From Slackia equolifaciens (lineage in GTDB: Bacteria; Actinomycetota; Coriobacteriia; Coriobacteriales; Eggerthellaceae): a stretch of 64,000 nucleotides of DNA. The translations under genes and the position numbers were made by a program. The DNA is taken from NCBI RefSeq assembly GCF_003725995.1, contig NZ_QIBX01000001.1, positions 408,833 to 472,832 on the forward strand, given 5' to 3'. Positions 18,054-26,303 of the stretch are shown in pieces; position 1 is the stretch's first letter, and the number at the start of each line of letters is the position of its first letter. The notes below the pieces were generated by a model. That model searched no databases, was not told the origin of the DNA, and saw only the letters and a list, made by a program, of their open reading frames with translations.

Positions 18054-18131
18054 AAAAAAGGCCCTCGGTCGAAACCGAGAGCCGTGTCAGCCTTGATTCA
18101 GGTGCGTGACGAAGCTCACGATCGACCGACC
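18054..18131 (-). terminator. Attenuator: terminator and competing antiterminator of the NSS transporter
   Basis: The terminator stem is 18060-18083 (10 bp with one G-U, UUCG loop), followed on the minus strand by six T (18059-18054). Its loop and 3' arm contain TCGACCGA, an exact complement of TCGGTCGA (about 18131-18124), located 19 nt after the last Trp codon of the leader frame and ending 5 nt before its stop. A ribosome stalled at the Trp codons would leave TCGGTCGA free to pair and block the terminator. A ribosome reaching the stop codon would cover it and allow termination. It lies 111 nt before the transporter start. Confidence 0.8.
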
Positions 18132-18202
18132 GCGTGCGAGCAACGCCACCACCAGCCTCGCGCTGGTGCAGCAGAAACGCGTTTGATGTCGGAATGCGTC
18201 AC
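18116..18202 (-). CDS. Trp-rich leader peptide (trpL-like) controlling the transporter
   Basis: 28 codons from GTG (18202) with GAAAGGG 6 nt upstream, or 34 codons from ATG (18220), which has no good ribosome site. The frame ends at TGA (18118-18116). The translated product ends R-G-W-W-W-R-C-S-H-A-V-G-R-S, with TGG-TGG-TGG in a row. Three successive Trp codons in a short, well-initiated frame before an attenuator is the classic design of ribosome-mediated Trp control, known from trp operons of Actinobacteria such as Corynebacterium and Streptomyces. Here it precedes a transporter instead of biosynthetic genes. A small hairpin (CGCAGG/CCTGCG) lies just upstream of the frame. Confidence 0.82.
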   Translation of the reverse strand: MTHSDIKRVSAAPARGWWWRCSHAVGRS

Positions 18203-18391
18203 GCTTTGCCCTTTCGTCATACGTTCACGCAGGCGTGATTCCTGCGATTGAGCCACTTTACCATAGCGAAGTACTTTTGCTCGCGAGAACGGGGCAATCC
18301 GTCGCGAAATAGCCGTCGGTCACACCGACTTCCCCGCTTCGCACTGGCTCGTCGCGATTCCATGTGCCAAAAGTTACAGAACGGTACTGAA

Positions 18392-18418
18392 TTAGCACTC
18401 TCCCTTGCAGAGTGCTAA
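18392..18418. promoter_or_regulatory. CIRCE operator (HrcA binding site)
   Basis: Exact CIRCE: TTAGCACTC, 9-nt spacer, GAGTGCTAA. It overlaps the -35 box of the hsp20 promoter, so HrcA binding would block transcription until heat shock. hrcA itself is not in the window. Confidence 0.97.
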
Positions 18419-18432
18419 AAAGCTCCTATACT
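18405..18432 (+). promoter_or_regulatory. hsp20 promoter
   Basis: TTGCAG (18405-18410) lies inside the CIRCE element, and TATACT (18427-18432) follows after 16 nt. The transcript would start near 18439, giving a leader of about 125 nt before the hsp20 start. Confidence 0.8.
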
Positions 18433-18564
18433 GCAAATCGTAAGCAAAAGAGTTGCGAGGGTTTGAGACAGAAGCAAAGACGAGGTTCCCGAAGCGCACC
18501 CCCTTCCGCCAAGGGTAGCCCGTTAAGCCTCCTCGAAAGTCCCGCACAAAGACAGGAGATGACA

Positions 18565-19014
18565 ATGATGCTGGTACCTGCACGTCGTAGTAATGATTTC
18601 TTCAGTGACTTTTTGAGCGATCCGTTTGACCTGGGATTTTTCGGCGGTCGTCCGCAGAAGCAGCCGATTCCCGCAATGATGAAGACCGACATCAAAGAAA
18701 CCGATAAGGCCTATGAGCTTGAAATCGACCTGCCGGGCTTCAAGAAGGAAAACGTCCATGCAGAGCTCAAAGATGGCTATCTGACCGTGAACGCCTCCAC
18801 TGAAAGCTCGAGCGAGGACAAATCCGAAGACGGCACCTATCTGCGCAAGGAGCGCTTCACCGGCAGCTGCAGCCGCAGCTTCTACGTGGGCGACGAGATT
18901 TCCGAAGACGACATTCGCGCCAAGTTCGAAGACGGCATCCTGAAGATCACCGTGCCCAAGAAGGAGCTGCCCGCCCCCGAGGAGACCAAGAAGCTCATCT
19001 CCATCGAAGGGTAA
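18565..19014 (+). CDS. Hsp20/alpha-crystallin small heat-shock chaperone
   Basis: 149 aa. The alpha-crystallin domain spans about residues 32-140: K-T-D-I-K-E-T, E-L-E-I-D-L-P-G-F-K-K-E-N-V, L-R-K-E-R-F-T-G-S, and the terminal I-R-A-K-F-E-D-G-I-L-K-I-T-V-P-K. The start at 18565 lies 6 nt after AGGAG; the ATG at 18559 touches that AGGAG and is unlikely. The protein is an ATP-independent holdase that keeps unfolding proteins soluble. It is a monocistronic gene between a CIRCE-controlled promoter and a strong terminator. Confidence 0.95.
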   Translation: MMLVPARRSNDFFSDFLSDPFDLGFFGGRPQKQPIPAMMKTDIKETDKAYELEIDLPGFKKENVHAELKDGYLTVNASTESSSEDKSEDGTYLRKERFTGSCSRSFYVGDEISEDDIRAKFEDGILKITVPKKELPAPEETKKLISIEG

Positions 19015-19059
19015 TTGCTCCTGTAGCTGGAACACCCATCCCCCTCATTCATATCTCCA

Positions 19060-19093
19060 AACGAAAAAAGGCCCCGAGGGGCCTTTTTTCGTT
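19060..19093 (+). terminator. hsp20 terminator
   Basis: GGCCCC/GGGGCC stem extended by A6/T6 and AACG/CGTT, with TTTTTTCGTT after it. The A run also makes it usable from the other strand (ppx gene). The following 19094-19309 contains no gene that I can see. Confidence 0.9.
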
Positions 19094-19309
19094 GATCGGG
19101 CGAAGCATCATGGAAAAATGCGTCATGCGAAGGATGCATCATGTGAAATCTTGCACGGAGCGCGCTTCGGTTTCGCGGAGAAGCACGCTACACCGCGCCA
19201 CATGCCTCGGAAAGCATCGCCGATGCCCCGCCATCGCAGCTATCGCGCAGCGGACCCCTGCCGCGGGACGGGCTTGGCAATTACTTCGGTCGACGCTACG
19301 TCGTCGCGG

Positions 19310-20311
19310 CTATCGCGTGGCAGGCTTCTTTGCCGCGGGCGTCTTCTTGGCTATGGGCTTTTTTGCCGCCTGGACGCGCGAAGAACCAGCAGAAGGTTGC
19401 TCGCCCACGCCGCCCAGCATGCGCTCGATCAGGAAGCCTTCGCGCACTCCGTTCTCACACACATGAAGCGTCTGCGCATCAAAGCGCTCGAAAATCTCCA
19501 GCAGCACAGCAAGCCCGCACGAAATAGTATGCAAACGCTCGGGCGAAGTATGCAGAACGGCATCGATGAATGCGCGACGATTCTCGGTCACATCCTCTGC
19601 CAGCATCTCGGCATCGACACGCGAAATGTCGCAGTACGACGCCTCCGGTCGCAGCAGCGCGTTCGTTTCGGCAATGGCGCGAATGCTGCCGCCCACACCG
19701 AACAGCTTTTTCACGCGGTGCTCCACGATACCGCTCGACTCCGCATCCAGCAGCGCGGCGGTATCGCGCCTGATGGCATCGGCTTCCTGCGGCGTAGGCA
19801 GAATATCGGCCACGTGTTTCTTGTACGACGAGAGCGATCCGATGGGCAAGCTCGCGCGCATCACGTCGTTGCCCGCCGCCACCAGCGTAACCTCGGCCGA
19901 TCCGCCGCCAATATCCACCAGCACGCCGTTGTCCAGCACGTCTTCGTGGCATGCGCCCACAAATCCCAGATGCGCCTCGTCCTCGTCGGAAAGCAACGCG
20001 ATACTGCAGCCGGCCCCTTTCTCAACCGCAGAAACCGCTTCGGCGCTGTTGGAGATGTTGCGCAGCACGGCGGTGGCAAACACGTCCACGCGCGCCACGT
20101 CGAGCAGTGCCGCACGCTTGAGGCAACGCCGCACACTCTCGATGGCGACCTCGACGCCCTTATCAGAGAGCGCGCCGCCTTCGACATACGATGCCAGGCC
20201 CGCCGTGATCTTGCGGTTCACGATGGTTTTGAACTTCTTGCCGTCTGCCGACACGTCATACACGCAGAGGCGTACCGTGTTCGACCCGACATCGATAACT
20301 CCGTATTTCAT
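19310..20311 (-). CDS. Ppx/GppA-family exopolyphosphatase with Lys/Ala-rich tail
   Basis: 333 aa from the ATG at 20311, chosen because the protein then begins directly with the first phosphate motif D-V-G-S-N-T-V-R-L. The second motif, D-I-G-G-G-S-A-E-V, lies near residue 134, and G-V-G-G-S-I-R-A-I near 205. The ASKHA fold is complete at about 300 residues, the short form of the family that hydrolyses polyphosphate and/or pppGpp. The last ~20 residues (A-K-K-P-I-A-K-K-T-P-A-A-K-K-P) are a histone-H1-like basic tail, not part of the fold. A rel gene lies 27 kb away; no operon partner is seen here. Confidence 0.9.
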   Translation of the reverse strand: MKYGVIDVGSNTVRLCVYDVSADGKKFKTIVNRKITAGLASYVEGGALSDKGVEVAIESVRRCLKRAALLDVARVDVFATAVLRNISNSAEAVSAVEKGAGCSIALLSDEDEAHLGFVGACHEDVLDNGVLVDIGGGSAEVTLVAAGNDVMRASLPIGSLSSYKKHVADILPTPQEADAIRRDTAALLDAESSGIVEHRVKKLFGVGGSIRAIAETNALLRPEASYCDISRVDAEMLAEDVTENRRAFIDAVLHTSPERLHTISCGLAVLLEIFERFDAQTLHVCENGVREGFLIERMLGGVGEQPSAGSSRVQAAKKPIAKKTPAAKKPATR

Positions 20312-20515
20312 AGATGCAATCCGTCCGGTCCCTTGGATCAAATCAACCCGCTCAATTCTTGTTGGCTCGCGATAGCCCTTCGCCCAAAAGCGAAGCTCAC
20401 TCACGCTCGAACTCGTCAAAGGCTCACGGCGTTCGTTTAGCCCGCAAACCAGCAGGGCTTTTGCACTCAGCAGTATAGCGCCACCGAAAAACCGCTTTGT
20501 AAAGCCGGTGTCAAA

Positions 20516-21346
20516 TTAGCCGGCCAAACCACGCAGTAGCTCAATCTCGGCCGCATAGCCGGAAAGCTCGTTGGGCGTTTCCAAGATGAACGGCAGATTG
20601 CGCAACTGCGGATGGCGCACAATGCGCCCGAACGCCTCAAGTCCGATAAACCCGTTGCCGATGGTCTCGTGGCGATCCTTATGCGCCCCGCACGGGTTCT
20701 TGCTGTCGTTGATATGGATGGCGCGCAGACGCTCGATTCCGATCACGCCGTCGAATTCTTCAAGCACGCCATCCAAATCGTGAACGATATCGTAGCCTGC
20801 GTCATGCACATGGCAGGTGTCCAAGCACACGCCCACATGGTCGGATAGCTCCACGCGCTCAATAATGGCCGCCAACTCCTCGAAGCGCCCACCTACTTCG
20901 GTGCCTTTGCCTGCCATGGTTTCCAGCAGCACCGTGGTCGATTGCTCGGGTGCCAGCACTTCGTTGAGCAGGCAAGCGATCATTTCGATTCCCGCATCTG
21001 CGCCCTGCTTCACGTGGCTGCCGGGATGAAAATTGTAGTAATTGCCGGGCAGAAACTCCATACGCACAAGATCGTCCGCCATGGCCTCGCGGGCGAACCG
21101 GCGCGCATGCTCTTTGTCCGAACAAGGATTAAGCGTGTACGGCGCGTGCGCCACCAGTTTGCCAAAGCCTTCCACCTGCAAAAAAGCTCGCAGCTCAGCG
21201 GCATCTTCGGGGTCAATGGCCTTCGCCGCCCCACCGCGCGGATTGCGCGTGAAAAATGCAAACGTGGTTGCTCCGATGGAGTGGGCGGTCTTCCCCATGG
21301 CGAGAAACCCCTTCGATGATGATAAATGACAGCCGATTGTAAGCAT
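20516..21346 (-). CDS. nfo: Endonuclease IV (AP endonuclease)
   Basis: 276 aa, usual length for Nfo. Three family signatures holding the tri-zinc site are seen: [23 protein letters not shown] and [22 protein letters not shown]. The enzyme cleaves DNA 5' to abasic sites in base excision repair. The start follows AAAGGCG. It lies 204 nt upstream of ppx on the same strand, so the two are not tightly coupled. Confidence 0.96.
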   Translation of the reverse strand: MLTIGCHLSSSKGFLAMGKTAHSIGATTFAFFTRNPRGGAAKAIDPEDAAELRAFLQVEGFGKLVAHAPYTLNPCSDKEHARRFAREAMADDLVRMEFLPGNYYNFHPGSHVKQGADAGIEMIACLLNEVLAPEQSTTVLLETMAGKGTEVGGRFEELAAIIERVELSDHVGVCLDTCHVHDAGYDIVHDLDGVLEEFDGVIGIERLRAIHINDSKNPCGAHKDRHETIGNGFIGLEAFGRIVRHPQLRNLPFILETPNELSGYAAEIELLRGLAG

Positions 21347-21427
21347 AAATGCGCCTTTCGCAACATGTGTTCCAATTCATTTTGATGAAGCAGTATAAGC
21401 CAGAGCCGCGCCGTAAACGCAAACTGC

Positions 21428-21567
21428 AACAAAGGCCGATATGCTGCAGTTTTTCGACGATCTGCGAAGTATCTTAATTTTTCGTCTGAGTTTCCCCAGT
21501 TCACAAGGACGGAAGAAAACGGCTACTTTGCGAGGCGTGAATAAACTGCAGCAAATCGACCTTTGTT
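21428..21567. repeat. Dispersed palindromic element, copy 1
   Basis: About 140 bp. The ends form an imperfect 25-bp inverted repeat (AACAAAGGCCGATATGCTGC against its complement with two changes). The inner arms pair loosely around CGAAGTAT and ACTTTGCG, and the centre reads CCCCAGTTCACAAGG. The same ends and centre recur at 53112-53254. The rest of the 620-bp gap (21347-21966) holds a small GTTGGCG/CGCCAAC hairpin near 21750-21770 and no gene I can support. Confidence 0.75.
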
Positions 21568-21966
21568 TACCTGCTGAACCTCACCTTGAGCTTCAGTGGG
21601 CAGGATTGCAGCGCAAAACGACACGGCAAAGCGGAGCTTCGCATCAGGGATACGCAGGCAGGAAGCGATTTTGGCACAGAATAAGCCATCCGAGCAGAAA
21701 TCGACGCTCTTGGGCCTTTTCGTTAAGCAACCTGACGGTTTGTTGACGTTGGCGTGACAGGCCGCCAACGATTGACGGATGCGGATATATTGCGCCGCGC
21801 CGTGTGAGATAGTAGCTGCGCAGAGGAAGCCGATCAATCGAGCTGGGCACGCAGCACGTTCAATCCAAGATGACGTTGCGCGCCCACCCCTCCAAGCCGT
21901 CGCATTAAGGCACGACGGCAGCACGTTTCGATAAAACGTCGCCCACACGAGCGGAAAGGCGCAGCC

Positions 21967-22413
21967 ATGAGCAGCATAAACGCAGAAGCATACGTCATCA
22001 ACGACGACGGCAGTAAAACCGCCATCCCCGTGAACTTTGTCAATGAAGAGCGTGCGTCTTCGGTCAGCGGCAAGGCCGCATCGAGGCGCGCCGAATCTTT
22101 CAAGCGTAAATTCGTCCGGGGCAGCGCTCGCACCAATGCAGATAGCGCCGCCCAGGCTGCGCAATCGTATATGCGCTGGTACACAAAGCGTGCGGAATGT
22201 GGGTGCAGCGGCGGAACGAATACCCACGGCTATACGCCGCAGAGCCCCTTCACCACCGTCGATGCCACCACGACAGCGCCAAAACGCTCGCTCCACTTAG
22301 GCCGACGCATCGTAGGACTCGGCATCGCCGCCGTTGGCGTGCCCTTGCTTATCCTTCCTGGCCCCGGGCTCGCGCTTGTTGGCCTCGGCCTTCTCATGAT
22401 GGTCATGCCGTAG
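21967..22413 (+). CDS. Small membrane protein with PGPGW-like C-terminal segment
   Basis: 148 aa. The first ~105 residues are polar and rich in Ser, Ala, Arg and Thr, with no recognised fold. The last ~40 form one or two membrane segments ending in P-L-L-I-L-P-G-P-G-L-A-L-V-G-L-G-L-L, typical of the PGPGW transmembrane family of unknown function. The start has AAAGG 7 nt upstream. A long minus-strand frame overlaps it but lacks any such feature. The final ~30 coding bases and the following ~37 bp occur again at 30292-30360. Confidence 0.75.
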   Translation: MSSINAEAYVINDDGSKTAIPVNFVNEERASSVSGKAASRRAESFKRKFVRGSARTNADSAAQAAQSYMRWYTKRAECGCSGGTNTHGYTPQSPFTTVDATTTAPKRSLHLGRRIVGLGIAAVGVPLLILPGPGLALVGLGLLMMVMP

Positions 22414-22443
22414 CGCGAAAGATATCGCGCGATGTGCGCCACG

Positions 22444-22477
22444 AACGCCTCGGATTCATTTCTAATCGGGGCGTTTT
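22444..22477 (+). terminator. Terminator of the PGPGW-like gene
   Basis: Imperfect stem AACGCCTCGGATT/AATCGGGGCGTT followed by TTTTCAT, about 30 nt after the stop codon and just before the convergent PucR gene end. Confidence 0.7.
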
Positions 22478-22479
22478 CA

Positions 22480-24054
22480 TCATCCCTGGTCGACGGAATG
22501 CAGCGCCCTACCCGACCACAAAATGTCACGCGCTTTAAAATACAGCTGCAAACCAAGGCGCGCATCTCCATCATGCAAATCAATGCCGGTTAACTCTTTG
22601 ATTTTATTAATACGATACAGAAGCGTGTTGCGGTGTACGTTGAGCTCGCGCGCTGCCGCAACAGGGTCGTTCGTGTGTCGCAGATACGCCTCGAGCGTCT
22701 TAAGAAGCTCGCCTGAATTATGAGCGTCGTACTCTTCAATCACAGCGGCGCTCTCGGGTCGCATGTCCGCCAAATCGTTGCGACGCAGGGCCATCTGGAG
22801 CACATAGGAGGGAATCATTCGTTCGTAGGAGAAAAGGCGCGTTTCCCCTCGAAGCTGCAGTCCGGTGTCTACGGCGTGGTACGCCTGGCGGTAATTTCTG
22901 CGCGTGTCGACCAACGTGTCGAACGACTGACTCGAGCCGCAATACAGGTCGTTCTCGTCGAGAAACGACACCAGCTCCGCCTCTTCCCCCTCCGTCCACA
23001 CGGCACGGCTCCTGCTCGTCAGCAGCAAGACTATGTTATTCTGGAGAATCGTCCATTTGGCGCGAGGGAGAAACCGCTTCATCTGCCTCGACAGCTGCTG
23101 CACACGGGCGGGCGAAAGACCACTGCGCTTGTCCGCAACGACAAGCACCCTGAACCAGTCAAGCGTGTCCCATTTGATGATTCTGCATCGCTGCTCAATG
23201 GCTTTCTTGCTTAGAACCTTCTTACTTAGAAGATCACCGAGGAAGTAGTTATGGGCTACGCTTTCGTCGTCTTTGAAAAAATCACTCTTCTCGAGCTCGA
23301 TGGCGACTAAGTTGGCGAACCGATCGACAAGCTCTTCGTGGTAATCCCGGAACGGCTGATGGTTGTCCACCACGGCAATGGTGGCGATGACCACCCCGTG
23401 CAGGACTATGTTCTTGAAAAGCCAGTTCTCGGGAGGATCGGATCTGCTTACCCGAGCTATGCCCCTCCTGCCCATCACCCTCCCTTTGAGAACGCCGTCC
23501 CTGCGCATCGCCTCGACGTTGTCCATATGGACGTATCCGAGCGTCTTCTCGAGCTCAAGCGTTTCGTTGCGAAACATCTCGTTGCTCGACATGGCAAGAA
23601 TTTTGAACGCCGGGTCGTTGACGAACACGGCGTTTCCCAGCACATCGGCAGCGGTATCGACGAGGGATTGCAGCCCCTCGCCCCGGTAGAGCACGTCGAG
23701 AATGCGCCGCATGCCCGCGACCACCGATGCCTCATCGATCATGATGTCGGCGACGCGATTGAGTATGTCGAACTGGTTGGTGTTTCTGGGGGCAAGATAC
23801 AGGTTCACACGCTCGTTCTCCAGGAAATCGGAGGGGATCTCCCCGTCGTCGATACAGACGAGATTCGCCTCGGCATCCCGACCGAACGACCAAGGCAGTT
23901 CGGTCGCATACCCCACATACAGGCACGCCGGGAAAAACCGCTCTTGGCGCGGCTTTATCATCTTGTGGGTCTCGATGTAGGCGGGTGCCTCCCTGGTGTT
24001 GAGCGGAATGAGACCGAAATCCCCCAGTTGTTCGACTATTCTTCCGATTTCCAT
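22480..24054 (-). CDS. PucR/CdaR-type transcriptional regulator of the acyl operon
   Basis: 524 aa. The C-terminus carries the PucR helix-turn-helix (L-N-V-H-R-N-T-L-L-Y-R-I-N-K-I-K-E-L-T-G). A GGDEF-like degenerate domain precedes it, and a GAF-like sensory domain lies around residues 100-260. Family members respond to metabolites (purines, diacids, sugars acids) and usually activate a neighbouring operon. The gene is divergent from the ACP/hydrolase/kinase operon with 144 bp between the starts. That gap contains an inverted repeat flanking the operon's -10 box, so this protein is the obvious regulator. The effector is not evident. Confidence 0.92.
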   Translation of the reverse strand: MEIGRIVEQLGDFGLIPLNTREAPAYIETHKMIKPRQERFFPACLYVGYATELPWSFGRDAEANLVCIDDGEIPSDFLENERVNLYLAPRNTNQFDILNRVADIMIDEASVVAGMRRILDVLYRGEGLQSLVDTAADVLGNAVFVNDPAFKILAMSSNEMFRNETLELEKTLGYVHMDNVEAMRRDGVLKGRVMGRRGIARVSRSDPPENWLFKNIVLHGVVIATIAVVDNHQPFRDYHEELVDRFANLVAIELEKSDFFKDDESVAHNYFLGDLLSKKVLSKKAIEQRCRIIKWDTLDWFRVLVVADKRSGLSPARVQQLSRQMKRFLPRAKWTILQNNIVLLLTSRSRAVWTEGEEAELVSFLDENDLYCGSSQSFDTLVDTRRNYRQAYHAVDTGLQLRGETRLFSYERMIPSYVLQMALRRNDLADMRPESAAVIEEYDAHNSGELLKTLEAYLRHTNDPVAAARELNVHRNTLLYRINKIKELTGIDLHDGDARLGLQLYFKARDILWSGRALHSVDQG

Positions 24055-24117
24055 TTATGCATCCTCACAATCATTAAGGTGAAATTCGCCCAAAGCCTGT
24101 AATGGCGCACATGGTTC

Positions 24118-24172
24118 CCCGATGTCTCTCTTCCTATAATTTTACTCGTATCAATCCCGAAAAAACATCGGG
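24118..24172 (+). promoter_or_regulatory. Acyl operon promoter with flanking inverted repeat
   Basis: A perfect TATAAT (24135-24140) has no good -35 box, as expected of an activated promoter. It is bracketed by CCCGATGT (24118-24125) and ACATCGGG (24165-24172), an exact 8-bp inverted repeat. A second, nested CCCGA/TCGGG pair lies at 24156-24172. These are candidate binding sites for the divergent PucR-type protein. Confidence 0.6.
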
Positions 24173-24198
24173 AAAGCTAGAAATGAGAGGTGGGCATC

Positions 24199-24447
24199 AT
24201 GACGGTAAGAGACGACGCGTATCAGAAGATTGTCGAACGCTGCTGCGTTCTCTTTGGAAAAACCCCTGATGAATTGAATGAGGATACTGAATTCATCAAG
24301 GATTTGGGCGCACGCTCAGGCAATGTCTCCCAAATGACCAATTTCCTCGAAGATGAATTCGACGTCGAAATCTCATTCATGGAATTTCGTCGCAGAATAA
24401 CGCTTGGCATGGCCGCAGATTACATAGCAGAACTATGTGAGGAATAA
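24199..24447 (+). CDS. Acyl carrier protein with atypical attachment site
   Basis: 82 aa, acidic, predicted four-helix bundle. The phosphopantetheine site reads D-L-G-A-R-S-G-N with Ser40; most ACPs have D-S-L, so the Asp is Arg and the Leu is Gly. The following helix (F-L-E-D-E-F-D-V-E-I) is typical of ACPs. The start at 24199 follows GAGAGGTGGG; a GTG at 24190 is less likely. It leads an operon that also encodes its own candidate holo-ACP synthase, with no fatty-acid synthesis genes nearby. A carrier devoted to one catabolic acyl group, as in malonate decarboxylase or citrate lyase, fits better than lipid synthesis; this is inference. Confidence 0.85.
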   Translation: MTVRDDAYQKIVERCCVLFGKTPDELNEDTEFIKDLGARSGNVSQMTNFLEDEFDVEISFMEFRRRITLGMAADYIAELCEE

Positions 24448-24486
24448 CAAATCGGTTCGATATGTACACAGAAAGCGAGGATTAAC

Positions 24487-26259
24487 ATGGATGAGACCAT
24501 GCCCGCACCCGAACGGTTCACCAAGCGAGAGGTCCTTAAGGGCGGCGTCGAGATGGATGTCATCTACCGCAAGGCGAAGACCCCCATCGACCCATCCCTC
24601 GAAAACCGCGACGCCGGAGGCGCCGGCATGAACGCGATGGGCATGGGAGTATGCCCCGCCCTCAACCCGCGAACCTACGAAGTCGCCCCCGGCATCATCT
24701 GCGAGCAGGATATCGCCGTGGAGATGCGCGACGGCGTGAAGATTTATGTCGACATCTTCCGCCCCAAGGACAAGACCAACATCCCCGTACTCATATCCTG
24801 GAGCTTCTATGGCAAGCGCCCCGGAGAGGGGATGAGCGAATGGCAGATCATGGGCGTGGCCCCCGGCACCGTGTCCAAAACTGCGAAGTTCGAATCCCCC
24901 GACCCGCTGTACTGGTGCTATCAGGACTACGCGATCGCCAACGTGGATCCGCGCGGAGTGGGACATTCCGAAGGCGACGTCAACTGCTTCGGCACCCAGG
25001 ACGCCCGCGACGGCTACGACTTCATCGAATGGGTCGCCCAGCAGCCCTGGTGCAGCGGCAAAGTGGGCATGAGCGGCAACTCCGCAGTTGCCATGTCGCA
25101 ATGGCGCATCGCTGCCGAGCAGCCGCCCCACCTCACTTGCATCGCTCCATGGGAGGGCACGTCCGACATCTATCGAGAGAGCATGTTCGAGGGCGGCGTT
25201 CCCGCCATCGCCTTCAACGAGTTCATCGTGGGCTCCATCACCGGCGAGGGCGGCGCCGACGACATGGTTGCTATGGCGCAGCAGTCCCCGCTCATGAACG
25301 CATATTGGGAAGACAAGATTCCCGACTTCTCGAAAATCAAGATTCCTGTGTATTGCACCGCCTGCTGGAACCACTTTCACCTTCGCGGCGCCTTCCAAGG
25401 GTTCCGCAAAATCAAATCTCGCAAGAAATGGATGCGCGCTCACCGCGAGTTCGAATGGCCTGACGGCTACGACCGCGTGCACCTGCCCGAGCTGAAGATG
25501 TTCTTCGACCGCTATCTCAAAGACATCCATAACTGCTGGGAATCCACCCCGCGCGTCCGCCTCGAAGTCCAGGACGCCCATGAGTTCCTCTATGCGCTCG
25601 ACCGCCCCGAAACGTCTTTCCCACTCAAGCGCACCCAGTATAAGAAACTGTATCTGGACGCCGGCAGCGGAGCGCTGTCCTTTGGACCCGTCGAGCAAGA
25701 GACGAGCATCTCCTACGATGGCAACGAAGGCGTCGCCAACTTCGATATCAAATTCGAAGAAGACGTCGAAATCACCGGCTACATGAAGCTTCATCTGTGG
25801 GTCGAGGCAGACGGCCACGACGACATGGATATGTTCGTCAACATCCAGAAACTCGACACCAAGGGCGAATGGCTTCCCGTCGACGTCCTGGGCGAGCCAC
25901 ATCCAGGCGCTTGGGGCAAGATGCGCGTATCCCATCGCGCCCTCGATCCCGACCTGTCCACCGATTTTCAACCCATCCAGAGTCACCTCAAGGAAGAGAA
26001 GCTTTCGCCGGGCGAAATCGTCCCCGTGGACATCGAAATCGTTCCCACAAGCCGCTTCTGGCACAAGGGTCAGTCGTTGCGCATTCAGATAGCCGGTCGC
26101 TACATCCGCGAAGGATGGTTCGAACCTCTATTCTGGGATACCGACAACCACGGCAACCACATCATTCACTCGGGCGGAAAATACGACAGCTACCTGCAAA
26201 TCCCCACTATTCCTCCGAAATACCAAGACGGAGATATCAAATACGGTACAACCAACTAA
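24487..26259 (+). CDS. CocE/NonD-type acyl hydrolase (S15 family)
   Basis: 590 aa, normal for the family. The alpha/beta-hydrolase core has the nucleophile elbow V-G-M-S-G-N-S-A-V-A-M-S-Q-W with Ser199. The N-terminal strands carry M-R-D-G-V-K-I-Y-V-D-I-F-R-P and D-P-R-G-V-G-H-S-E-G. The catalytic His is probably in the A-H-R-E-F-E-W segment near 320, and the last ~200 residues are the X-Pro-peptidase jelly-roll. No signal peptide, so the substrate is cut in the cytoplasm. Family members cleave esters, amides and related acyl bonds through an acyl-serine. Lying between an ACP and an ACP synthase, it may pass the acyl group to the carrier thiol instead of water; that is a hypothesis. SD GAGG, 39 nt after the ACP gene. 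Confidence 0.9.
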   Translation: MDETMPAPERFTKREVLKGGVEMDVIYRKAKTPIDPSLENRDAGGAGMNAMGMGVCPALNPRTYEVAPGIICEQDIAVEMRDGVKIYVDIFRPKDKTNIPVLISWSFYGKRPGEGMSEWQIMGVAPGTVSKTAKFESPDPLYWCYQDYAIANVDPRGVGHSEGDVNCFGTQDARDGYDFIEWVAQQPWCSGKVGMSGNSAVAMSQWRIAAEQPPHLTCIAPWEGTSDIYRESMFEGGVPAIAFNEFIVGSITGEGGADDMVAMAQQSPLMNAYWEDKIPDFSKIKIPVYCTACWNHFHLRGAFQGFRKIKSRKKWMRAHREFEWPDGYDRVHLPELKMFFDRYLKDIHNCWESTPRVRLEVQDAHEFLYALDRPETSFPLKRTQYKKLYLDAGSGALSFGPVEQETSISYDGNEGVANFDIKFEEDVEITGYMKLHLWVEADGHDDMDMFVNIQKLDTKGEWLPVDVLGEPHPGAWGKMRVSHRALDPDLSTDFQPIQSHLKEEKLSPGEIVPVDIEIVPTSRFWHKGQSLRIQIAGRYIREGWFEPLFWDTDNHGNHIIHSGGKYDSYLQIPTIPPKYQDGDIKYGTTN

Positions 26260-26303
26260 CGGGAACCGCAACAGGTGACTCTCCTGCCTATCGGCACGAC
26301 GAC

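Noticed and set aside
18054..18300. T-box or small structured RNA upstream of the NSS transporter
   Set aside because: No T-box core sequence fits well; the Trp-codon frame and competing stems explain the region better.
21523..22296. 257-codon minus-strand frame over the PGPGW-like gene and palindromic repeat
   Set aside because: It runs through the repeat and lacks a ribosome site; the plus-strand frame has a start site, membrane segment and terminator.
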